A stretch of DNA of 12,136 nucleotides from Bacillota bacterium (lineage in GTDB: Bacteria > Bacillota_A > Clostridia > Lachnospirales > Lachnospiraceae): contig JAEZSL010000152.1 of the NCBI GenBank assembly GCA_023443925.1, positions 1-12,136 on the forward strand, written 5' to 3'. How positions within the stretch are numbered: the first letter of the stretch is position 1; every line of letters starts with the position of its first letter. The notes beneath the pieces are model-generated. The model was not told where the DNA came from, did not search any database, and saw only the letters and a program-made list of their open reading frames with translations. Of this stretch, positions 1-7,890 are shown piece after piece. Made by a program: the position numbers and the translations under genes.

Positions 1-28
1 ATGACAGAAAAGTAACTTATTAACTATG

Positions 29-67
29 TAGGTATGATAGGATGACCAAGGATTCATCCAACACCTA
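29..67 (+). other. Interrupted inverted repeat upstream of first gene
   Basis: GGATGA (40-45) can pair with TCATCC (54-59) around an 8-base loop, and the flanking TAGGT (29-33) can pair with ACCTA (63-67) across an internal loop. No T-run follows, so this is not a standard terminator. It could be a weak hairpin at the end of an upstream transcript or a regulator site. The first 28 bases show no gene tail that I can identify. Confidence 0.25.
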
Positions 68-81
68 TATCATAAAAATAA

Positions 82-120
82 GTCTATAGACTCTGTGTTT
101 GAGGTCTATAAACTTATAAT
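82..120 (+). promoter_or_regulatory. Candidate operator with -10 box
   Basis: GTCTATA occurs twice in the same orientation (82-88 and 104-110), 22 bases start to start, about two helical turns. The first copy also lies inside a perfect 12-base palindrome, AGTCTATAGACT (81-92). A perfect TATAAT follows at 115-120 with no consensus -35 box 16-18 bases before it. Spaced direct repeats next to a promoter lacking a -35 fit a site for an AraC- or MerR-type regulator, and an AraC gene lies in the same cluster. One reservation: transcription from this -10 would begin near 127, very close to the ribosome site at 124-128. Confidence 0.4.
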
Positions 121-137
121 ACGAGGAGTGTGGAGGT

Positions 138-1325
138 ATGAGTAATTCTGCTAAAAAATATGAACAAAGCACGGAAAGCTATTCACCAAAGGATAAACCT
201 GAAATTCTAAGTATGGCACAAGCCAGCGCCTATGCTACGGACACAATTATCTGGCCCCTTGCGGGAGGGGAACCGCCGCGTACTTCCAATCGGATTCTAA
301 ATTATCGAAGGATTCAAAACTGGGAGAATTATTTTCTTGCTTCCGCTATCTGTTCGGTTGCAAAAGCGGCAGGAGTTGATGAAGAGACCTTAAAAACCAT
401 CGGGCACGAACAAGTCAATGGTGGATTTCATTTTTTCTCAGCCATTACAGGAGATATGTTTACAGTACTTTATGCAACTGATGAGCCTAGTGACAGTGGT
501 TTGACCAATTATTTCTTTGTTCCGCAGGTTGTTAAGAAAGCATATGCTGCCTTTGGCTATAAGTGTTTATATCTATCGAATTCACAAATAAAAAAGGATT
601 ATAATGCAGTCATAAATGCAATCAAAGTCTCAGTCGACAAAGGTATTCCGGTGTTAGCCTGGGGTATGGGCAATGTTATAATGTCCGACGGCAGTCATTA
701 CGACCCGCTGCCGGAGGGGTGCTTAATCGGCGGGTATGATGAGAATGATCTATTGTATGTCAATCTTTATCCCGGTCCGGAACGAATGGCGGTGGACGAG
801 GACGGATATACGGCAATTATCAACGGATTGGACACCACTAAGGGGCTGTTTTTTCTGGATGAACCAATAGAACTATCCGATAAACGCGAAATTTATCGCA
901 GTGCAATAGAGGCAATTCCCGCCTTTTTGTCTATGCCGCCTGCTGACGGTTATGTATTCGGAAAGGAAGCCTTTGAAAAATGGGCGAATACTTTACTGGA
1001 GGAGAGCCGCTTCCTGGGAAAGACCGAAAACGAATTGAGCGGGATCTGCTGGGATTTGCATTGCTCGCCCTTTTGCAACATATGTACCAGTGCGGCAGAG
1101 ATCTACATCCGAGCCGCAGCAGAGGTCTACGATATTACACTTGCTAAGAAGCTGCTGCCTCACTATGAACGATTTACCCGGCTGCGTCAAGAAATATGGA
1201 CGCTGCATGGTGATTTTTTCCCACCAATGGATAAGTTCAAGTCCAGGGAGTTCCGGACTAAAATTGCTGAAATTCTGCGTAGTATGGGCAGCGTTTGTGA
1301 CGAAATTATAAAGGCTTTCGATTGA
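138..1325 (+). CDS. BtrH/C39-peptidase-like protein, function unknown
   Basis: This is a 395-residue, probably cytoplasmic protein with no signal peptide or membrane segment. Residues about 60-245 resemble the papain-fold group containing BtrH N-terminal domains and C39-like peptidases. Visible signs are the NWENYFLASAICSV stretch, where such proteins carry their nucleophile region, and GGYDENDLLYVNLYPGPER, matching the GYD...VN.YP strand pattern. Just before GGYD the residue is Cys where C39 peptidases usually have the catalytic His, so it may not be a protease; BtrH itself is an acyltransferase. Residues about 250-395 look helical and contain a WDLHCSPFCNIC cysteine cluster. The ATG at 138 is chosen because AGGAG lies at 124-128; a second GGAGG at 132-136 is too close to use. 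It is probably cotranscribed with the AraC-type regulator 96 bases downstream. The family assignment rests on pattern recognition only and the substrate is unknown. Confidence 0.6.
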   Translation: MSNSAKKYEQSTESYSPKDKPEILSMAQASAYATDTIIWPLAGGEPPRTSNRILNYRRIQNWENYFLASAICSVAKAAGVDEETLKTIGHEQVNGGFHFFSAITGDMFTVLYATDEPSDSGLTNYFFVPQVVKKAYAAFGYKCLYLSNSQIKKDYNAVINAIKVSVDKGIPVLAWGMGNVIMSDGSHYDPLPEGCLIGGYDENDLLYVNLYPGPERMAVDEDGYTAIINGLDTTKGLFFLDEPIELSDKREIYRSAIEAIPAFLSMPPADGYVFGKEAFEKWANTLLEESRFLGKTENELSGICWDLHCSPFCNICTSAAEIYIRAAAEVYDITLAKKLLPHYERFTRLRQEIWTLHGDFFPPMDKFKSREFRTKIAEILRSMGSVCDEIIKAFD

Positions 1326-1421
1326 GATTGATTTAGTGGTGAAAAGCGAAAAAAGAGCATACAAAGTCAAAACCGTATCATGGTTTATTGATATACTACT
1401 TGGTATTAGGAGGTAATTATT

Positions 1422-2411
1422 ATGCATGCGTGGGAATCAATTCAAAACACATTGATATGGATGGAGAAAAATCTATCAGAACCGATTGCAATCGAAGAGC
1501 TTGCAAAGATTGCACATTTATCACCATTTTATTACCAAAGACTCTTTAGCCGTTTGGTTGGAAAGCCAGTAATGGAATACTCAAAACTCCGGCGTTTGGC
1601 GCAAGCGGCAGATTTTCTTGCAAAAAATCAAGGGCGTATTATTGATGTTGCCTTAGACTTTGGTTTTCAAAATCACGAAACATTTACCAGAGCTTTTAAA
1701 GACACTTATGGTATGACTCCGGAAGACTATCGTGCCAATCCATGTCAGCTATCACATTTTTTAATGCCGGATATTTCTATGAAATATCGGCTTGTCGATG
1801 AAAATGTTCCATTGGTAGCAGATGGTATTGTGCTTGAAGTTCGAAGGACAAGCATGAAGTCAAGCAGGTTGTTTGCGGGTTATTCCATGCAAAATCCCAT
1901 TGCTGATACACCGGGAGTTGATCTTCTTGGCCAGCAATGGAATCGTTTTCATAAGGAAAAAGCAAGGATACCATATCTTATACCCTTAGGGTATGAGGTT
2001 GGTGCTTCTTATCCCGGGGAAAAGGAAGGGTGTTTTACTTATTTTTCAGGAACAGAGGTTCAAAGCGATAGCGGCCAATCTGAGTTTGCCTCCTGGGTAA
2101 TGCCGGAAGGGGAGTATATTATATGTTCTTTTGAAGCAGAAAATTTTTATCTTCTTGCAAGCAATGCCCTCAATAAAGCCCGTGATTATATGCTGGGTGT
2201 TTGGTTACCAAATCACCAATTAGCGATAGAAGCATTTATGGCAGAATTATACCAGGATACTTCACCGGAGGCTACTTCTATGGAGTTCTGGTTTAAGGTG
2301 AAAACCGATATGCATTCAGAAAAAGATATGCATGCAGAAAAAGATATGCATGCAGAAAAAGATATGCATGTACAGAATGAAAGTGCAAGTAAGCAGGAGA
2401 AGGAATTATGA
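1422..2411 (+). CDS. AraC-family regulator with GyrI-like effector domain
   Basis: This 329-residue regulator has its DNA-binding part first. Residues 1-107 hold the two helix-turn-helix motifs of the AraC/XylS family (IAIEELAKIAHLSPFYYQRLF, then the IIDVALDFGFQNHETFTRAFK block ending in GMTPEDYRANP). Residues about 115-298 match the GyrI-like or AraC_E_bind effector fold seen in BmrR and Rob, including VPEGEY-type sequence (VMPEGEYIICSF) and a terminal EFWFKVK strand. Such domains bind small, often cationic or hydrophobic, ligands, so drug or metabolite sensing is the likely role. A hydrophilic repeat tail follows the domain. The start is well set by AGGAGG at 1408-1413, eight bases before the ATG. 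The stop overlaps the next ATG, implying translational coupling. It plausibly controls its own cluster through the repeats at 82-110, but that is inference. Confidence 0.9.
   Translation: MHAWESIQNTLIWMEKNLSEPIAIEELAKIAHLSPFYYQRLFSRLVGKPVMEYSKLRRLAQAADFLAKNQGRIIDVALDFGFQNHETFTRAFKDTYGMTPEDYRANPCQLSHFLMPDISMKYRLVDENVPLVADGIVLEVRRTSMKSSRLFAGYSMQNPIADTPGVDLLGQQWNRFHKEKARIPYLIPLGYEVGASYPGEKEGCFTYFSGTEVQSDSGQSEFASWVMPEGEYIICSFEAENFYLLASNALNKARDYMLGVWLPNHQLAIEAFMAELYQDTSPEATSMEFWFKVKTDMHSEKDMHAEKDMHAEKDMHVQNESASKQEKEL
2307..2377 (+). repeat. 18-base tandem repeat in the regulator's 3' end
   Basis: Three full units of 18 bases (2307-2324, 2325-2342, 2343-2360) and a partial fourth (2361-2377) run back to back. 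Units two and three are identical; unit one differs by one base. Each unit contains the palindrome ATGCAT and encodes Asp-Met-His-Ala/Ser-Glu-Lys. The unit length is a multiple of three, so gain or loss of copies keeps the frame. This is an obvious substrate for replication slippage and lies outside the folded effector domain. Confidence 0.9.
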
Positions 2412-3607
2412 ATGAACAGACATATATCAACCAAATCGGGAAAAATCTTTTGGCAGCAGCCGCAGAACTACCAAGGCGTGAAGAAATAACGAACGTTATG
2501 AAGGTAAATTATAATGATTCGAAGATAAATGATAATAATGCTGCTTGCATTGATATTGAGAATCTATATAAACTTCAAAGTTTCTATCTTGGTATTTATT
2601 ATAACCTCAGTGTTGTAAATCCCGAAACTGTAGAGTTACCTGATTATAAAGCAACCTATCCGGTGGACAGGAAGAAATTTGATAAGTGCGTTGACCGAGT
2701 ACTTAGAATGTTGCTGACACTATATGCGATTGGCTTTCTTGGAGAATATGTTAATGGTGACGTTATGAGTGAAGGTAACGATGAAAAGGAAAATGGACTG
2801 GTTAACAAAACAGCCGGTGGATTAATCCAAGTAAATCAGCAAACTCTTCTTGAACTTTGTAAAACCTTGAAGGTAACAGCGCTTAATTCTGTTTTAAATG
2901 AACTTAATCAATTTGGAATAGGTATGAAAAAAGAAAATAGCCAGCTTAAAGTTTGGTTTGCCAATGACACGGAGGGAATACTTGCTAAGTATCATTGTAT
3001 CTATGCAAATTATATAGGACAGATAAAACCAGAAGATACAAAAGCCATAAGCAAATATTTTCGGTGCGATTTTAGTTCTCTGTTGAACCAAAAGCAGAAA
3101 AAAATTAACGAAGAAAATTTTATGATAGCAGCATTATCTCAAGATAAAGCAGAAATGTTAAGTGAAATGATAAGCATTTTAAATTCAAAAATGAATTGCC
3201 GGACTGAAATAAAGATGTCATTTTACAAAGGTATCTTGAATGGATCACTTTCTGCTGCGTATAAGCATCGAAAAACCGGAAGAACTTTGGTTAGTCTTGA
3301 TACGAAGGCAGGGGAGATAATCTTAAGGTTAAATTTCACACCGCAGACAGTAGGTAAAGTATTTTTAATGACAGATGAATTTTCTGCCGAAGTTTTTGAC
3401 AACATAAAGCAATGCTATTGCAAGGGAAGTAAATGTATGGGACATGATGGAGTATTTATACCGGAAGCAGGCATCAGCTTTTGTGACCACATTATAAAAT
3501 ATGAGCTTCGGGAGCTGCAAAAGACTACCTTTGATGATTTTTGCAGATTACTCTACGTTCAATATGGTTTTTTAAATGAAAACGAAAACTTTGAGGTATC
3601 AAAATAG
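2408..3607 (+). CDS. Hypothetical protein coupled to the AraC regulator
   Basis: I do not recognise this 399-residue protein. It has no signal peptide or clear membrane span and looks soluble. The N-terminal half (about 1-130) is mixed helix with LYKLQSFYLGIYYNLSVV and a helical VDRVLRMLLTLYAIGFLGEYV stretch. Residues 140-260 are Lys/Asn-rich. The C-terminal part has a beta-rich portion (about 270-335) followed by a cysteine cluster, QCYCKGSKCMGHDGVF and then SFCDH. The C-x-C-x4-C...C-D-H spacing could bind a metal, though this is unproven. Its ATG lies within the ATGA overlap with the regulator stop, and AGGAG at 2395-2399 supplies a ribosome site eight bases away. Tight coupling suggests it works with the regulator, perhaps as a partner or a detoxifying or modifying protein for the same ligand. 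No function is claimed. Confidence 0.75.
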   Translation: MNEQTYINQIGKNLLAAAAELPRREEITNVMKVNYNDSKINDNNAACIDIENLYKLQSFYLGIYYNLSVVNPETVELPDYKATYPVDRKKFDKCVDRVLRMLLTLYAIGFLGEYVNGDVMSEGNDEKENGLVNKTAGGLIQVNQQTLLELCKTLKVTALNSVLNELNQFGIGMKKENSQLKVWFANDTEGILAKYHCIYANYIGQIKPEDTKAISKYFRCDFSSLLNQKQKKINEENFMIAALSQDKAEMLSEMISILNSKMNCRTEIKMSFYKGILNGSLSAAYKHRKTGRTLVSLDTKAGEIILRLNFTPQTVGKVFLMTDEFSAEVFDNIKQCYCKGSKCMGHDGVFIPEAGISFCDHIIKYELRELQKTTFDDFCRLLYVQYGFLNENENFEVSK

Positions 3608-3679
3608 GAAGAATACAAAGCAGGCTAATCAATAAAGTTACATGCAATTGTATTAATGCATGAAGTACGTAAATAATGA

Positions 3680-3712
3680 GGGCAGAGTATAAATTTATAC
3701 CCTGTCCTTTTT
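3680..3712 (+). terminator. Rho-independent terminator of the first cluster
   Basis: GGGCAG-A-GTATAAA (3680-3693) pairs with TTTATAC-C-CTGTCC (3694-3707), with one mismatch and one G-U pair, followed by TTTTTG. The stem is almost a continuous palindrome, so the tip must open to form a loop. It lies 72 bases after the last stop codon of the cluster. Confidence 0.75.
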
Positions 3713-3952
3713 GTTGTATTAGTGAATATTGTTTTGAATTCCCATTACAATAAAAACTCTGCCGGCATACGTGATAAACGGTGGAAAATGCCGCTATAAT
3801 GAAAGGGTATCAGCAGTATACGAAGCATAAACAAATGAAGCATGCTAAGCATAACCGAGGAAGTATTCATTGTAAAAAGGTAAATAGTGACTTATAATTA
3901 AAGTATAATGTTTTGGTGCGGGTTTTCACCTCTATAAGATAAATACTGTAAG
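3713..3952. other. Spacer between first cluster and LRR gene
   Basis: No gene is evident between the terminator and the LRR-protein promoter region. The stretch is AT-rich. Besides the promoter listed separately it has another TATAAT at 3795-3800 with only a poor -35 (TGATAA, 3772-3777), and a short inverted pair CGGCAT (3763-3768) and ATGCCG (3788-3793). AAGCAT recurs in 3824-3853. No small ORF with a ribosome site was found. Confidence 0.5.
3870..3898 (+). promoter_or_regulatory. Sigma-A-type promoter for the LRR protein gene
   Basis: TTGTAA (3870-3875) and TATAAT (3893-3898) are separated by exactly 17 bases. Transcription would begin near 3905, leaving an untranslated leader of about 78 bases before the preferred ATG at 3983. 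A second TATAAT at 3904-3909 has no matching -35. Confidence 0.55.
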
Positions 3953-3969
3953 ATGGAAAAGTATACATT

Positions 3970-3974
3970 GGAGG
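3970..3974 (+). promoter_or_regulatory. Ribosome site that sets the LRR protein start
   Basis: GGAGG lies eight bases before the ATG at 3983. The in-frame ATG at 3953, which would add ten residues (MEKYTLEDLI), has no Shine-Dalgarno sequence upstream and would put an acidic stretch before the signal peptide. The ATG at 3983 is therefore the better start. Confidence 0.85.
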
Positions 3975-3982
3975 ATTTGATA

Positions 3983-6217
3983 ATGAGATCAAAGAAATTC
4001 AAGCTAATTATGAGTAGTAAATATGTGGTGTTTTTTCTGTTTTTTTTCCTGATACTTGTAGTAACTAATAAGACAGTTTCGGCTGAGAACAGTGCAAAAG
4101 AGAAAGACTTTGTAATTAATGATGGTATTTTAACTGCTTACCAGGGCAGTGATACGGTTATTACAATCCCGAAGGGGGTAAAAGGCATAGGAGACGGGGT
4201 GTTTAGTAAGCGCACAAGAATAACTCATGTAGTAATACCTGCTTCTGTGACAAGCATTGGAGATTCTGCATTTTCTGAGTGTACCAGATTAGTAAGTATT
4301 GACCTGCAAGGCCCTGTTACTAAAATTGGCAGCTTCGCATTTTTTAATTGCAGAAAATTAAAAAGCATAACGATTCCAAAAACAGTATTAAGTATAGGGA
4401 GTCATTCCTTTGCCCTTTGTGAAAGTCTGACGAAGGTTGTTATACCAAACTCTGTAACAAGTTTGGGTGAAAGTGCATTTATGGGCTGCGGCAGGTTAGC
4501 GAGTGTGACGGTCTCGGATTCTATCACCAGTATTGAGGCGGAAACCTTTTCTAGCTGCCTGGCTCTTACGAAAATAACCATACCAAAATCAGTTACCAGC
4601 ATTGGCTATTCTGCCTTTTCTGACTGTAAGAAGCTGAGTAACCTTACTATGTCTAATTCTGTGACGAATATAAAGGACAGTGCTTTTCAGGAGTGCAGCA
4701 GTTTAAAAAGCATAAAGCTGCCTGCTTCGGTGAAAAGTATTGGGAGGGAAGTTTTTTATAATTGTACTAAATTAAGTGCAATAACAATACCAGGTTCTGT
4801 GACCGGGATAGGAAAAAATGCGTTTTATGAAACACCCTGGCTGAAAGCTCAAAAGAAAAAGAATGTTTTAGTAACCGTAAATCATATTCTAATTGACGGA
4901 TCAAACAGCAAAGGTAAAGTAACAGTACCTAAGGGCGTAACTCAAATTGGTGCCGGTGCCTTTGAGGGCAATACGAAAATTACGGATATAAAACTTCCAT
5001 CATCAGTTAAAAAAATCGGTGCTTCAGCATTTAGCGGCTGTACCGGGATAACCGGTATGGTTTTACCAGATTCTTTGACAAGTATAGAGGACAGTACTTT
5101 TAACGGATGTAAAAAACTTAAGAAGATAACGCTGCCGGATACGGTTATAAGTATCGGAAGCAGTGCATTTTCTAATTGTGCCAGTTTAGCGGGTATTGAG
5201 CTGCCGGATTCGGTAAAAAGAATCGAGGAATATACCTTTTCTGATTGTAAAAAACTAGCTGGTATAAATCTGCCTGGCTCCATAACTTTTATCGGAGCGA
5301 ATGCGTTTTATAATTGTAATGAATTAAAAAGTATAATACTGCCTGAAGCATTGGAAGCTCTTGGGGAGTATGCCTTTTATAATTGCAGTCAATTAAAGGA
5401 GATAAAGCTTCCGAATTCTTTAAAAAGGTTAGAGCGGTGTGCTTTTTTATATTGTAAAAGCTTGGAGAATATTTCGATACCGGAATCTTTAACTGATATA
5501 GGACAGGAAGCCTTTAACGGTACGGCCTGGTTTAGTGACAGGCAGAGAGAGGATACCTTTGTAGTTGTAAACAGTATTCTCATCGATGGTATGGCCTGCA
5601 CAGGGGATGTTGTGATTCCGGATACGGTTACTGTAATTGGCGAGGGTGCATTTTCAGAGAGTAATACTTCGACGGATTTTGATGTCTATAGCAGTACCAT
5701 AGGGATAACCAGCGTTATCATACCTGCTTCGGTAATAAAAATATCAGATAAGGCATTTTTAGGCTGCGGAAAACTGACTACAGTGGAAATTAAGGGTTCT
5801 GATGTAAGCATAGGTACGAATGCATTTGCTGACTGTGATAAACTGGTGAAGGTTATAGTGCCGCCGGAAGTTAAAAGTATTGGTGCATTTGCATTCTGGA
5901 ATACAGCCTGGCTTAAGGCAGAGAAGGAAAGAAATCCGTTGGTAGTGCTTGGTACGATACTGATAGACGGAACAACATGTAAAGGAAAGGTTATTGTACC
6001 GGATTTTGTAACAGGCATAACGAACTATGCGTTTTTAAATAACTATCAGATAACCGAAATAGTGATACCCGATTCTGTAACAAGCATAGGTGATACTGCA
6101 TTTGATAACCTGAACAGTCTAATTATATATGGTAATAAAGGCTCATATGGCCAAATATATGCAGAAAAACATAATGGGAATTTCAAGGTTCTGGAAAAAC
6201 CGCTAAATGGAACATGA
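3983..6217 (+). CDS. Secreted BspA-type leucine-rich-repeat protein
   Basis: From the ATG at 3983 this is a 744-residue exported protein. A basic N-terminus (MRSKKFKLIM) and a phenylalanine-rich hydrophobic core lead to a likely signal peptidase I site, TVSA-EN, near residue 34. About 25 copies of a 23-residue LRR_5 (BspA/Treponema pallidum) repeat follow, consensus I.IP.SVTSIG..AF..C..L. Three repeats are extended by a Trp-containing insert ending in ILIDG (about residues 283-306, 513-536 and 640-663), dividing the solenoid into blocks of roughly 10, 9, 4 and 2 repeats. The C-terminus has the usual cap (YGNKGSYGQIYAEKHNG). There is no LPXTG motif, C-terminal membrane helix or recognisable cell-wall-binding domain, so it is probably released or loosely attached. 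Family members bind matrix proteins, host surfaces or other bacteria; the ligand here is unknown. It is transcribed alone. Confidence 0.92.
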   Translation: MRSKKFKLIMSSKYVVFFLFFFLILVVTNKTVSAENSAKEKDFVINDGILTAYQGSDTVITIPKGVKGIGDGVFSKRTRITHVVIPASVTSIGDSAFSECTRLVSIDLQGPVTKIGSFAFFNCRKLKSITIPKTVLSIGSHSFALCESLTKVVIPNSVTSLGESAFMGCGRLASVTVSDSITSIEAETFSSCLALTKITIPKSVTSIGYSAFSDCKKLSNLTMSNSVTNIKDSAFQECSSLKSIKLPASVKSIGREVFYNCTKLSAITIPGSVTGIGKNAFYETPWLKAQKKKNVLVTVNHILIDGSNSKGKVTVPKGVTQIGAGAFEGNTKITDIKLPSSVKKIGASAFSGCTGITGMVLPDSLTSIEDSTFNGCKKLKKITLPDTVISIGSSAFSNCASLAGIELPDSVKRIEEYTFSDCKKLAGINLPGSITFIGANAFYNCNELKSIILPEALEALGEYAFYNCSQLKEIKLPNSLKRLERCAFLYCKSLENISIPESLTDIGQEAFNGTAWFSDRQREDTFVVVNSILIDGMACTGDVVIPDTVTVIGEGAFSESNTSTDFDVYSSTIGITSVIIPASVIKISDKAFLGCGKLTTVEIKGSDVSIGTNAFADCDKLVKVIVPPEVKSIGAFAFWNTAWLKAEKERNPLVVLGTILIDGTTCKGKVIVPDFVTGITNYAFLNNYQITEIVIPDSVTSIGDTAFDNLNSLIIYGNKGSYGQIYAEKHNGNFKVLEKPLNGT
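4169..6127 (+). repeat. 69-base coding repeat array (LRR_5 units)
   Basis: About 25 diverged units of 69 bases (23 codons) are recognisable mainly at protein level. DNA copies are well separated, although short words recur, such as those encoding SVTSIG and SAFS. Longer units occur at about 4829-4900, 5519-5590 and 5900-5971, where the ILIDG inserts lie. The periodicity also produces long spurious open frames on the opposite strand. Confidence 0.85.
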
Positions 6218-6268
6218 AGGAATAATAGAGAAATTAAGTAATTAACGAAATAAAATTTCCGTAAAAAT

Positions 6269-6309
6269 TTCCGTATGAGGCCCTGACAGCCTCATGCGGA
6301 ATTGTTTTT
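6269..6309. terminator. Bidirectional terminator between convergent genes
   Basis: TTCCGTATGAGGC (6269-6281) pairs along 13 bases, with one G-U pair, with GCCTCATGCGGAA (6289-6301) around a 7-base loop. Forward, the stem is followed by TTGTTTTTG and ends the LRR gene. Read on the reverse strand it is followed by ATTTTTAC, so it also serves the oxidoreductase gene that stops at 6316. Confidence 0.9.
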
Positions 6310-6315
6310 GTCTTA

Positions 6316-7512
6316 TCAAAGATTACCTTTAAAATAGTCATATCCATTCAAGTCTACTTCTTTTCCGGATTTTGCCCAGGAAACTTTAGCTTGAGCCGGA
6401 AAAGTCCAATTATCATAGCAATCCTTTAGTACCTCATTCAGACCCTCAACATAGATTAGTTTTGAGGTACTGTCGTATTGGATAAGATCTTCTGGAAAAT
6501 CAGTGATTCTCATGGACTCCTGGATTCCGTTAATGCATATAAGGTGCGGTAATGCCGTTTCAATGGTGCAGGGAGATTTTGATATACCTTTCACCTCATC
6601 GATGGCGTTGTTTAATTTGGAATAAAGATTCTCATCCGGATTGCCATACTCTTTTACCATGCCATCTTTAAATTTTGCTTGTATACTAGAGCCTGTATGA
6701 AAGGTTACAATTGCATTTTCAAATTCATAACAGAAAGTTGGATCAAGCAGTTCCCGGGTCGCATGAGTTGCATAAAAGCTTAATTCGGTGCCTTTTTTTG
6801 TTGTTATTCTGGCACAGACCGTATCATAATTTTCTATTTTGTTAGCACGGTATAGTTCGGCGCTTATCTTTTCGGGATATTCGCTGGTATCCATGGAATC
6901 CCCAAGCAAATATAACATATTGTGCAGATAGTGGGCAGCAGCATTATTTGCTATACTGTCTAAAATCCAATTGCCGGAGTTGTCCTTTATCTTTGCAGCC
7001 CATCCTCTTCTATAATATTCTTCATTTCTGGGCCAGAGTATTAAAGTTTTAAATCTTATCGGCTTTCCAAGTATTCCGTCTATCATATCCTTCTTTAAAT
7101 TATGTATCGCTTTGGCATAAGACCATTGAAAGCCGATGGAAACGAATTTACCTGCTTCCTTCTGTGCTTTTAGCATCGCTTGTGCTTCCTGTACGGTTGC
7201 GCTTACAGGCTTTTCGCATAATACATTACTTCCTTTGGATAAAGCATAACATACTTGATTTTTGTGAAAGTGTATCGGTGAGGAAATAATTGCAAGGTCA
7301 GCACTGTTTTTGCTGTAAAATTCCTCAAGAGTAGTGAAAAAGGGTACATTCATTTGTTTCAGTTTATCTAAATTTCTGCAGGCAGAAGGATAAGGATCAA
7401 CAACACCTGCTATTAAGAAACCCTCTTTGTGTTCATGATTAAGAAGTGCATCTACATAGTAGTTACCATATCCCCCCGCACCTACGATTAGTATAGATAT
7501 TACTTGATTCAT
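6316..7512 (-). CDS. Gfo/Idh/MocA family oxidoreductase
   Basis: This is a 398-residue cytoplasmic NAD(P)-dependent dehydrogenase, a typical length for the family. The Rossmann fold starts with ILIVGAGGYG (G11, G13, G16), and D39 at the end of the second strand (GVVDP) suggests preference for NAD over NADP. The family signature CEKPV places the conserved Lys at residue 101. In the C-terminal alpha/beta domain, D185, H194 and H197 (ILDSIANNAAAHYLH) are the likely catalytic region. Substrates in this family are usually sugars, inositols or their derivatives; the specific one cannot be read from sequence. GGAGG on the reverse strand (7519-7523) lies six bases before the ATG. The gene diverges from an AraC-type regulator, a layout typical of a regulator and its target, and converges on the LRR gene with a shared terminator. 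Confidence 0.93.
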   Translation of the reverse strand: MNQVISILIVGAGGYGNYYVDALLNHEHKEGFLIAGVVDPYPSACRNLDKLKQMNVPFFTTLEEFYSKNSADLAIISSPIHFHKNQVCYALSKGSNVLCEKPVSATVQEAQAMLKAQKEAGKFVSIGFQWSYAKAIHNLKKDMIDGILGKPIRFKTLILWPRNEEYYRRGWAAKIKDNSGNWILDSIANNAAAHYLHNMLYLLGDSMDTSEYPEKISAELYRANKIENYDTVCARITTKKGTELSFYATHATRELLDPTFCYEFENAIVTFHTGSSIQAKFKDGMVKEYGNPDENLYSKLNNAIDEVKGISKSPCTIETALPHLICINGIQESMRITDFPEDLIQYDSTSKLIYVEGLNEVLKDCYDNWTFPAQAKVSWAKSGKEVDLNGYDYFKGNL

Positions 7513-7890
7513 TGATAACCTCCTGGTAATGTAATTTTGACAGTTTAAATGGTCATCCTGGTATTTCTAACCTGATGATTCTTTTGGTTTAGCAATTGGC
7601 ATCTTGATTTGATCCGATTACAACTATGAAAACATGAACACCATATATTCTGTATGTATGTTGTACCATCGTAAATTGATTTAAATAATCTTAAATTAAT
7701 AGCCTTCTCTCGTATATATGTTATAATAAAAACATCCTTTATTGATATTTTATTATATTTATTATTTATTTTATATATTATATTTGGTTAAAAATTAGCG
7801 TTGTTTGCTATTTATTTAATTGACTGATAACAGATATTGAAAAATAAAACAGAGAAAAGCGTAGTATTTTGATATTTGCAAACGTTCTAG

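Noticed and set aside
1326..1421. Separate promoter or terminator between the first two genes
   Set aside because: TATACT (1392-1397) has no matching -35 and no U-tailed hairpin is present. Cotranscription is the simpler reading.
4402..6018. Several reverse-strand open frames (66-113 codons) inside the LRR gene
   Set aside because: They mirror the 69-base periodicity of the LRR repeats, have no ribosome sites and translate to low-complexity repeats. They are shadows of the forward gene.
7537..7542. Perfect TTGACA on the forward strand
   Set aside because: No acceptable -10 lies 16-18 bases downstream, and it would drive transcription away from the adjacent reverse gene's coding direction.
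7876..7889. Catabolite-repression (cre) site near TGCAAACGTTCTAG
   Set aside because: It keeps the central CG but differs from the consensus TGWAANCGNTNWCA at about three fixed or restricted positions, so the match is too weak.
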